Positions 38,001-49,800 of a stretch of DNA of 64,000 bases are shown in pieces; position 1 is the first letter of the stretch, and each line of letters begins with the position of its first letter. The notes under the pieces are model-generated. The model did not search any database. It had not been told where the DNA came from and was given only the letters and a program-made list of their open reading frames with translations. Source of the DNA: Euglena gracilis (Eukaryota; Euglenida; Euglenophyceae; Euglenales). The position numbers and the translations under genes are program-made. The stretch covers positions 54,416,251 to 54,480,250 of the forward strand of contig CP154956.1 in the NCBI GenBank assembly GCA_039621445.1, given 5' to 3'.

Positions 38001-40760
38001 ATTATCTTGAACCACTGTTTTCTTGTGCCCACCCCCCCCCTCCCAGTGGCCTTTCCCCTCTCCCCCTCATCCCCCGCAGACGCCCGCTCCGTCGTCCCCC
38101 CTCCACCCGCCCTCCCTCGTCCCCTCCCCCTCCCCTCCTCCCCGAAGCGGGGGGCCAGCAGCCCCAGCCTCCCCCGCAGCCCGCTGGGGGTGGGCCGCAC
38201 GTTCATGAGCCCCACAATTGACTCAAACGACACGGAGTACGAGGTGTCGTCGAAGGACCTGTCCCCCCACCCCAGGTGTCCTCTCGTTGGGTCAAACCGG
38301 ACAACGGGGCGGGGGGGTTGTGGTGCTTTCCTTCTTCTTCTTTTGAGGGCTGGTCCCATAAATCCCCTTCAGTGTGCTTCCTCCCCGTACAGCAAACGTC
38401 GCCCATTGCAGCGCCTGCCCCACCAGAGCCTCAGGGTCGTTTGAAGGAGCATTTTGGGCCCACCTTGTAGCTGGACAGATCTTGGGTATTGGGTGGATGG
38501 TTGAAGGAGGAAGGAAATCTTAAATGTCATTGAGCTGGTCCTTTCACGGAATTTTGAATACGATCTCTGGATCTTTGCGTTTTCTCTTATGGAGGTGAAC
38601 ATCCTTATCCGATAACTGAAGCGATCATTATGAATGTGATCTGTGCAACGCTGGATAATTTAGCAAAGTGAATATTATGCACAACTTCATTTAGCGTGAC
38701 TGTAATTAATCGTACGTTTGTGTGTGGTGGTTCGTACACCGGAATTGAGGTTGTCTGGCAGCCTTTATGGGCGGCACAAAGGTAGGTTGTGGTGCCCTTT
38801 TGTGGGTTTCCACTAACTCCGCCCCGTGCTCATTCTGCGCAGCATGGGCTCCCTGCTGGACTTCAGCTACCGGGAGCCGGAGCCTCCGTCGGGCACCCCG
38901 GCCACCTTCCAGGACGACGCCGCCTTCTACGCCATGGAACGCAGCGGCTGCCGCATGTACTCCCACCTGGGCGTCCACCTCAACGTCCTCCTCCTCCTGC
39001 TCTCCCTCCTCTGTCGCCCCACCCAGGCCTGCGGTCAAGGGGCCTCGTCGGGACAAGGCACCCGTGGAGACCCTGCGGATGGTGACGTCGGGGGTTGCCT
39101 CAGCCGGTGAGAGTCGGCCGCAGGCGCTGCGCCGATGACACGCTGGACCCGCTGTACTGCGAATCCTTCCCCACCAACAACAAGTGTGGGTTGCGTGTTG
39201 CCCTGCCGCCACACAGCATTCTGGCGTCCTGGTTCATCAGTCAATATCCTCGTTATCCAATCCCTGGAACCGAATTATGGGCGACATAGGTTGAGCGGCA
39301 GTTGGGGCGCCTCATTGCCCATGCCCAGGGCCAGATTTGCCCTCGACCCTGTTGCATCCGAGGTGGGATGAGCATGTGAACAGCAGAAAAAAACGACCGC
39401 CATTTGTGCTTCCTCTCATAAGGAAATGGAGCCAAATTATAATAATTTGGGCCCCATATGGCCTGACGTCAAATCCTGACAGGGGGTCATCCCCGAAAAA
39501 TGCTCCCAAACTCTCAGCCTATCTTCGCAACTGATACTAATTCCCTGCTTACGGCATCAGCTTTTCGCCCTCTTTTCCCCTGAGACCATACTGTTGTCAA
39601 TGTCTTTGGCATGCTTTTTTTGGTCAACAATTTGCTTGTTTTTTATGCAAAATGAAAAGTTTTCCCCAAAGGTGAAAATTTTACTGCGCTCTCTCCCGAA
39701 AAAAATGAACGTCCCAGGGATCCCCTGAAATAATTTTGTGTTTTTTGTGTGTTTTATGTTTTTTGTCGATTTTTTGAGGTTCTGTTTTGCCCCCCCCCCC
39801 CCCCAGTTTGGTAGGGCCCATCCTGGACCAGGGAGTCTTGTCTATTTGTCGAACTGCAGGAAGACCAACGTGCTCTACATCCTGCACCAACACCTGAACC
39901 ACCCCAGCAACAAGTTCCTGGGGCCCCTCCTATACCGGCGAATGGCGCGGCTGGCCACGGCCCCCAGCTCCGCCTTCTTGCTGCTGGTCCGCCTGCTGTG
40001 CACGTCCCTCGGCGACCCCTCCATGTACACCAAAGAGGTACGTCTGACGGGGTCGGCTGTGCTTTGCTTTTGAATGTGAACGAGGATTGAAACAATTAAA
40101 GCCTCGAAGCGGGTGATGAAGCCCAAGGGATAATGATTGGAATTCCCAGGAAAATTTTAGGAGTTGAAAATATCGGACCGCAATGTGAGTTTTCCCATGG
40201 CCATTCACATCCAGGCAGTGAATGGGGTTATGCTGGTGCCATCACCATTTGGATACTTGTTTGTCAACAGATTTATTTATTGATTGAATGTGTAACAAAG
40301 TGGGTTATAAAGCAGGGATTCCCACAAATTTGTGCCACAAATGCTCACAAATAATCACAAACCAGCGCGAATTTGGGAGTTTTCCAAATCACCAATAATC
40401 ACGAATAGTCATGAATAATAATAATAATAGTCATGAATAATAATCAGGAATGGCCACGAACAACCAGTACGTAATACGAACAAGAATGAATTGAATGAGA
40501 TTTTCTCTCATTTATGTCTCTGAATTTGTCTCTCTGAAAATGGTTTTTCTGTCAATGGTCAGTTTCCCTCAAAGGGCTCAAAGGGACACTCTTCTCCTTG
40601 ACCTTTGCTGCCTGCCACCCCCTCTCCGATGCTCTTCTCTATGCCCTCCCTAAAAACGTTTGTGGGATTAGAGAACAGATTGTTGGTGTTGGACAAGCTG
40701 GCACGCTGCACAGGCAGGCCACGAGGACATGTTTGACTGAATGGGGCATCATCAAGCATC

Positions 40761-40807
<47 letters not shown>

Positions 40808-43800
40808 GGGAGAATCATTTTTTTTGATATTGCCACCAACCACTTTTGGCTTCATTGTTAGCAGTTTTGGCTGTTTTCATCCATTTTTGTCCATTTGGGC
40901 CAGTTGGTAATCATTTTCTATCATAATTGGGCTTTTTATAGGCCATTCCTTCCATTTTGGGCAAATTTTGAAATACAGATATCTATTTACAGACTCCTGC
41001 AAAATGCCACAAAATGCCGCAAAATTGTGTTGTATTGTGAATGTGTATCGCCGATTTGTGCAGGAAAAGTGAAAACCCGGGCGCTTTTTTGGCAGCACAG
41101 ATGATCATGAACAATCACGAGAAATCACAAATAACCACAAACTAGAATCAAGGGTCTTCAGCATGAATTATGGGAATCCCTGAATAAAGCACGGGGACAG
41201 AGGCACCTGGAAATGGGGGACATGCAGAATCCCGGCTTGGGACTTTAGACCGGGATATCCTTGGGTGGGTCCTTTCAGATTAACATGACATTTTCAATAA
41301 ACACACCAGCAAAGATTGCAAAAACAGCTTCCAAAATGAAATGTCAATTGAACCCTGCTGATTTTTCCTCCTAATTTGAATTGATGAAGACAGGTAATAA
41401 TATATTTAATGCAAAATTTTATCATATTCTTGTGTCATTTTCACAGTTTGGTGAAGTTCTCAGGAGACGTTTAAATATGAAGCCCTTTTTGCTCTGACAG
41501 ACCTGCAGAGGAAAAAACTTGAAACAACTTTATAGATTGACCCCCCAAAATCCCCCCAAAACGACCCCCAATCTTCCATGGGTTTGTTTTTGTTTGGGGG
41601 GGGTACATCAAATAAATTTTGGAGTTTTCAAATATAAAACCATCACCATGCCCGCATTCTTTATGCTCTAATTTGCAGGAACGGATCGGCGGAGGGGCAT
41701 ATGGCACCATCTGGAGGTGCCGTGTGACATCCCTGCCGCTCTCCTCCGACGGTGTGCCGTGATTTGCTTCGTTTCTCGGTTGGCCGCCTTCGCCCTGAAA
41801 TCCTGGTAAGTTGAGGTTGCTTTGTTCAGATTTATGGCATTCCAATGCTTCCCAATGCGACCGACGAGTCCGCTAACGGTTCTCTTTTCAAAATTAGGAC
41901 ACGTCTCTTTGTGGGTATCGTTTCGTGATGAGACGGGTGCCCCCCCCCCTCTGTCCCCAGGTGTGCCTTTCCCCCACGACCTCTGGCAAGGAACCCACTA
42001 CTTCGTCCCGGACATGGCATTGAAGCAGATCGCTCTGCCCCTGAGTAGCACGGACCGCTGTGCCCTGTATGACCTCTTCAATGAGGTCCGCCTCCCTCCT
42101 GGGCCCTCTCCGATGCTTTTGGCACCTTCCCATAAAGCTCCAGGATGAACCTGCAATGAGATGCAGCATGAATTGGGGGGCGTGCGGAAGAGATTTTTTC
42201 TCCGAAGTGTAAATTTTTCGAATTTTTTTATTGTCTTTCCTCCCCAGTTTTTGTTGCTTGCAATTCCTGCTGATCTGAACATAAAAGGACCTTGAAGGAA
42301 GATGTTTCAACCAGTTCTCGACGAGCGCAGAATTGGTTGCATGCAGGGAGGGGCAAAATATGCACCGTGCAGTTTTTGCAGTTTTTTTTGCAGTTTTCAC
42401 ATTTTGGGTTTTTTGCAGTTTTTTTTTGCAGTTTTTTGCAGTTTTTTTGCAGTTTTTTTTCTGAAAAAAACTGCACACATGCAGTTTTTTGCAGTTTTTT
42501 TTTGATTTCAGTTTTGAGGAAACCTGAGGTGCTCATTTTTTGGTGCTCTGCGCCTTGTTACGCTGGATTATATTGTTTGAAGGGTATTTCTCAAGTAATC
42601 CCATTCGCCTTTTTACGCTGGATTATATTGTTTGAAGGGTGTTTCTCAAGTAATCCCACCAGTTGTCTTGCCCCCAACTGTTTTGCCAACTGCCTTGCCT
42701 CTTGACACAACAGAAATTGTTGTAGCCACCATTCCAAAAAACAGATTGTTTCGGTGACAACGCCACAATTTCTCCCCAACCAAAATCGCTCCATCTCCAA
42801 CTTGTGCATGTGGTGACAGATGCCACAATGCTTATTTTGGCAATCGTCATTTGCACACTCCTGAGCAGATTCAACTAATTATTTTGGGATTCGGGGACCA
42901 AATCCAAAACTGTTTTTTTGTGTGTGCAAATTTTGGTTGAAGTTGGAGTTTGCGAGATTCGTGGAGACGCAAAGGAGCACAAGCTCCTGTAGAAGGTTGG
43001 GCCTTGTCCCAAGCATTTTGGCCAAATATCACACAAGCCAAATGCTTCAAAGAAGTCATTCTTATTTGCAAGAATTTCCCAGACCATTTGGCAATCCCCT
43101 AAAGACAGTATTCAAAGTTTGTGATGGTTGTTGTAGATTTTTTTTTTAGTTTTGTAGATTTTTTTTGCATCGTGACATGGGTGAAGCTCACTAGGTGATG
43201 GACCGAAAGTTCCAAAACTGAACATCCCATGCAAGAATTAAAAGCATACATAGAAACTTTCTGCATATGGGTATGTGCATTTTTTCCATATTTAGCTGTT
43301 TGGCACCTCCGTGGGCATGGCCATCACAAGCTTTGGGCAGGAAAAAGTGTGAACCAGCATCCAAACCAAAAACATGACTTGTGTTTCAGTGCATGAAAAC
43401 CCATGTACAGTGTACCTTGATTGATTGTTTTCATTTTTATTGTCATCAGCTCCAAAGCTGTGCAAAAGTTAGATGAAATTGGGGCGTTCTCATGTGATTA
43501 CAATTTACGTTGTTTTGCATACGCACACTATTTCAGCTTGTTTATTGTTATTTTTTGTTGATGTGCAGTTTTTTGCTGTTTTTTGCAGTTTTTTTTTTGC
43601 AGTTTTTTGCAGTTTTTTGCAGTGCAGTTTTTGACCTGCCCGTGTGCAGTTTTTGCCCCCCCCTGTTGCATGATTTTTGACCAAGCAATACCTCCCTCCA
43701 CCCAAAGGTTGCAAATTTCAGGTCAGAGACCACAGATTCTGTTCGGGATGTGGTTGAGCAAAATAATTGGATTCTGGCTCAGGCATGCATTCCATTCTTA

Positions 43801-46800
43801 ATATCACAAGTTTTGTATTTTTTTTAAATGTCACATACACACCTGTACACGTACACATACACGTACGCATATCTCGTACATTTGCAATATTATTTGTGTA
43901 CATACATGTTTCCATTGCACTGTTTTTTGGGGGGGTTGGAGCCAGACATTCCTGAAGCCGGAGGGGACCCTCCTGTGGAGGTTTGTTGGGGGGGGGTTTC
44001 TAGCTCACCCAGTGAGGCTGAGCCACAGATTTTTTAGCGAAGGGAAAAAAATGGTTCTCAAATTTTGACTGCAAGCTGTCATTAAGTTTTGGGCACCTAG
44101 GTCCAGTCAGGCAAGACTCCCAACGTTTTTTTTATATAAAAATATCCAGGTTTGCGCCAGTGGGTAACTTAATAGTCATCAGTCATGCACCCGAAAAATT
44201 TTGTGGGTCAAACCCAACCTCTAGCCCCAAGGTCTCCCATGAGCTTTTGCGATGGTGTGTGCACTGACACTGGCAGTTATGGCACTAAGCCATATTTGCA
44301 GTTCAAGGGGGTGGGGTCCCTGGCCTTTTGGGGATCTCTTGGGAACAAACACCTTTCATCTTTCAACTTTCGCTTCGCTTTGTTCCGAAACACAGCGGTG
44401 AGTCGTGTGGATCATTTGGCTGGAACGCCGCAGGTCCTGATCATGGTCAAGCTGTCCAACGATGCAGGCATCTGCCAGATTCGGGATTTCGGGGTTTCCG
44501 ACCAGGGCTATTTTATTGCGATGAAGCTCTACTCGTCCAGCCTTCGGCAATGGAGACTCCAGGAGTCCAGGCCGCTACATGAGATGGTGTGCCTCAGAGC
44601 CAGGGGCCGTGATTTGTTGAAGAGTCCCATTTTCTGCGCTTCCACACCACCTGAAGGGTCCTGAAAGCTGTGTCTCCCACAGGGTGGTCCGTAAGGGACG
44701 GGATTTTTTTTTTTTAGTTAAGGCCCGGCCCCTTAAGGACCGCCCCCCCCCCCCAATACACAGAAACCCGAAAAAAAAATTCCGGCGCCTTCGGCGCTGG
44801 GTATTTTTTTTGACCCATATGGGAAGTCCCCCCCAAAACCCCCCCAAAACCCCATTTTTTTTTCATTTTTTCACACCTTCCAAAAGTTCAACGTTTTCTC
44901 AAAAATTTGATTTTGAGTGTTTTTTTGAAGCAAAGAAGCCATTGGAAATCCAAAAAATTTCCAAGAGAAAAAATGTCAGCAAAAATTTTGACTGTGCCAA
45001 TTTGGTCCACTTTTTTTGACCTTCGTTATTTCCACCCCCTCCTAAAACTACCAAATTTAACCCTGCAAATTTTGAGTTTTTTTGTGAAAAAAAATGTGGT
45101 TTTCCATCAAAAATCATGTATTCAGGGTTCAAATCCCCGTTTTTCCCATTTCCCTGTTTTTTTTTGGGGGTGAAAATGCTCCCCTTGCCTGCCCCGAAAA
45201 GACCATACATACCTCTCCCCTCTTCCCCTGGAAGTTGGCAACCAGCCCACACAATCACTTAGTCATTGACCAACCCCCTCCCCTGAGGAGGGGGTGGTTG
45301 ACCGCCATAAATACTCCAAAAATGTTGTACAAGGTTGCAATAAAAGACGGAAAATTGCCAAAGTTTGGCCAATATTTGGTCAAACTTCTTTGGCCATTTT
45401 GGACCATTTTGGTTAACTCTTGGCAAAAATAATGGCCAACAGTAGCCAAAAAGTGACAAACAGTCAGGCCAACTGGCCGAAAGTGTCCCAAAACGCTCAA
45501 AAGTCTATATAGTTTATAAATCGTTGGGGATTACAGGATAAGGAACTGTTGGCGAAAATCCAACCCCAAAAAATTGCCACAAATCAGTTTTTTGGTCGTT
45601 TTGCAGCCGAAAAACAACTGTCCCTGTCGTGTTGCAAATTCAAAAAGTTGAACTCACAGAAAGCATCGATTGGACGATCCCCTCTTGTAAATCTTCCTCA
45701 AAGGCAAGTTTGGAAGATTTATGTCAATTTGCAACACACCTGAGTTGTAAACGAGAAAAAATGTGTGGGTTGATGATTTAAAACTTGAGATAAACGACCA
45801 ATTGCCCAATTTTTGAAAATTTCCATTATGGGACAGACTCTATGACCCTTCAAAAGAGCAAATTTTCACCCATCAAAATTTCACCTCTAACCATCAAAAC
45901 GGTGAAGTTCCCGGTGAATTTCACCGGTGAAGTTCACCGGCGGTACACCCTGCCCATTTGCACACTCCTGAGCATGAGCAGATTCAACTATTTATGTTGG
46001 GATTCCTGGGGACTAATACAAAAACTGTTTGTTTGTGCAAATTTTAGTTGAAGTTGGACTTGAGGATTTCGAAATTTGTGGTGCCGCAAAGGAGCACAAG
46101 CTCCTGAAGAAGATTGGGTCTTCCCCAGCGTCTTTGGGCGCCGGGTGTTTTTTTATACCCGTTTTGGGCCCCATATAGGAGGTCCCACAAAAAATCCCGT
46201 TTGTTTCACACCTTCCAAAAATTCAACAACATTTTCTCAAAATTTTGATCTTGAGAGGTTTTTAAAGCAAAAAATTCCATTGATCATCCCAAAAATTTCC
46301 AAAGAGAAAAAATCTAAGTGAAATTTGAATGTTCCAGAATTTGGTCCCATTTTTTTGACCTGCATTTTTTAACACCCCTCCTAAAAACTAACAATTTTCA
46401 ACCCTACAACTTTTTGAGACTTTTTGGGGGACAATGTGGTTGTCCATCAAAAATGAACCCAAAATCATGTATTTTGGGTTCATTTTTTCAAAGTAATTTT
46501 CAACAAATTCCCTGGCCAAAATCTTTAATTTTCGGTTGAAGTGTATTGGGATAGGGTTTTTTTTTTGCTTAGGGACCGCCCTGGTCTCCCACCCAGAGCA
46601 GAGCTTAAGAAATTTGGCCCCACCCCCTGGGGGTTGTGGGGGTCCAGCCAGCCAGCCTCCTTGTTCTAAGCAGGCCTTTTCCCAGCCTCGGTCCCCTCCT
46701 CCTCCTCATCAACGAGTTTTATTTATTTCCCCACCCCCCTTCGGGCGGCTGGAGAGTAATGGATTTTGGCTTTTGTGCACAAATGGGCCAAAAAAATGAG

Positions 46801-49800
46801 CAAAAATTGGATGGAATTGGGTCGCCAGAGTGAGTTTGGGTCAAAAACATCGATTTTTGCATTGGCAGTTTTTTGCATTTTTGCATTTTCGGTTCTTTGG
46901 GCAGGGTCAGCCAGCAGCCTTTTCAAGCCAGCCCAAATTTTCCAGCCTCTGTGCTGGACGCCCCCAAGGGGGGGGGGGGTGCAGGTTAAGGTTTCTTAAA
47001 GTTTATTTAAACGCATTTGTGAATTGAAATCTGGGGATCGAATGGATAAAAGATTGAAAACCCATTATTTCGAGTTTGGGTGGATAGAGAATGTTCCAGC
47101 TGCGCCAGAACTTGCTGGAACTTTTTCCCCCCGGAATTGGCTTGTTTTTGCCGAGGGTTTGCGACTTCATTTTTGGCTTCAATTTTGGAAAATATGCCAG
47201 AATGATTTTTTAAAGTTTTTTTTAAGGCTTTTTAAGATTTTTCGTGCTTTTTGGTCGAAAAATGTTTTTCAAGGCGCCTTTTAAAAACACCTTGTTCCCA
47301 CCCATCCCTTCGAGCCCTTAGGAGCATGAAGCACATGTGTCAACAAGCATACCCACAGAAATACCAAATGCAAAAAAAACAAAGCAAAATTGTTTTCGGA
47401 TTTGTTTTCGGACACAAAATAAAGAGTCACCTCCACAAAAATTTTTATTGAATGCCTGAATCAAATTTTTTTTATTATATTAGTAATATTATTTTCGTAG
47501 CAAAAGTGCAAAAAAACAACAACACAAAATCACATATGAAATTTAGTGAATTCTGACAGAAGAAACGTCATGACATAATATCACATAACATCACCTGGCA
47601 CCGAAACAACCATGCCAACTGCAAATAATTTCATCTCAAAATAGACATCCTTCATTTAAGGATGTTTTCCTTCTTCTTCTCAGTTTCCAGTGTATTTGGA
47701 GATCTTTAAGATGGTTGTGCGCGCCGTGTGTACTCTTCATGAAAATCACAAACAGGTTTCTGTGAAAGCAAGACATGTGGATTTCAGGCAAGCCTGATGC
47801 AGCACACATTCCCATAAATTTGTGCCACAAAAAATCACGAATAATTCCAAACCAGCACAAATTTTGGGGTTTCCAAAATTACGAATAATCACAAATGATT
47901 ACAAATAAAACACAAAAGGCTATGAACAACCACAAATTAATGATGAATGCATGTATTATCAAAGATCAAAGGGGAAACAGAATATGGGCAAGAGTTGATA
48001 ATTATTCACCTCCTGACCTTTTGCAAAGCAGGCGGCTGGTGTTGGGCAAGCTGCATGCTGCAATATTGTATATACAATACAATATTGTAATAAAAATCAG
48101 GAGGGTGATAAGTGCTGGAAACTGGTCAAGGTGATTAGGACAAATTGCAAGCTGGTGAAGTCTGGCTTCCTGAAGTGTCACCAAGGCAGGCCACAATGTC
48201 ATATTTGAAGGAATGGGATCACCAAGGAGGTTGCAAAATTTATTCCAAAATTGGCCCAAGAAGGCTGAAAAGGCCAATGATGGCCAAATGATGGTAGAAA
48301 ATGATGATAATGAACAAAAATGGATGGAACTGCCCAAAGTTGCTGGCAATTAAACGAAAAGGACACAAAGTGGCCAACAATCCCAAATAATTTTTTTTAT
48401 TTCTCAAGGACCCCCCCCCTCTGGGCCGAAGGGCCGACCAAGGGTCAGTCTGGGGCTCGAAAAAAGCCAAAAAGTTGAAAGACAGTTTGACTCACACACC
48501 TCCACCATTGTTCAGAAGTCTTCGTTCTTGTAGTTCTGCAAAACTCAGCAATTTTTCACAAAATCCTGCAAAGCATTGCAAATTACCGCAAAGTTGTATT
48601 GTGTATTTTGTTCAAGGAAAGTGAAAAACGGAACATTTTTTGGTAGCATCAATAATCACAATAAATCTCAAACAATCAGGTCATCAGCACGAATTTGTGG
48701 GAATCCCTGGATGCAGCAAACACTTTCTGCCTTCGTAAGTATTTTTTAAGGATGTTTTTCAGCTCAATGTTGGAGTATTTTGCCAATTTTTTTTGCGGGA
48801 ACCTGGTGTTGTGTATCATAATGATTTGAAGTGCGACAATATTCTCTTGGATTATGACGGCTGCAATGGTCTGTATCAACTCAATCCTGAAGGTCTTTCC
48901 TGCTTTTCTATGTTATGTGCTCGTTTTTTTATTTATTTGCTCATTGTGCTTTGCTTTCACTGCAGATTTTGTTTTTGTTTGCGAGTCACAACGGATGGCA
49001 TTACTTTTCTCCACAATAACCCTGGGGGGGGGGGGCTGGGCTGCAGCTAGTCCAAATTGGCTGGTGGAAATCCCAGTGGACCCCCCAGAGGGGGTCAATT
49101 AGCAGGGCTAGCTATTGGAAAATTTCAATGACCAGTGACTGAACGGGGAAAATTTTTGGCAAATTTGCGAAAATGGCATTTTTGATGATGGTCAGCAACA
49201 TAAACATTGCTAAAAATCAGATTTCGGAGGTTTTGTGGCCAAAAATTGGTACCCGACGTTCTTCATTTTTTCGGGGGATGGGGTTTGATGTCAAGGTTCG
49301 ATTGGTCGGCCCAAAAGGGGGGTATGAGTTGGGCCGGGGGGGGGGGGGTTGCTGAGCTCTTATCTCTTTGGAGTCAGGACGAAGCTTACCACTGGTGAAA
49401 TGGGGGGGGGGGGGTAAAACCACATTTTGTATCGTGCTCTTTACCAGTGTAGGAGCTTTTTGCCTGCCTGATGATGCCACGAAGCAGCAGCTGTTTGAAG
49501 CCTGTGGTTGCCGCCGGCCCCGCCGGCCCTGTCGGCCCGGTTCTGCCCGGCGTCATTGCCAAGTGGCCCGGCCCAGCCTGGCCGGCGGCCGGCCTGGCCC
49601 AGCTCAATTTGGTGGCCTGGCCCCGGCAAACAGCTGACTGTGGCGGCCCATACGAGGTGATGGAGGGTCCGTGGGGCTTCATTTTAGGTCCCAAGCGACT
49701 CTTTTGATTGGCCACCATTTTGGGGATGTTTTGAAATTGGAATTTTGAATGCGTTTTAAGGGCTTTTTTGTTTTGGTCCCGGGCTGTTTGACTTTGCTTC

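Noticed and set aside
44434-44560. IRDFG as the catalytic DFG motif
   Set aside because: It follows ICQ at the beta4 position and precedes the hinge. The true DFG is in the 51,553 microexon after the HND loop.
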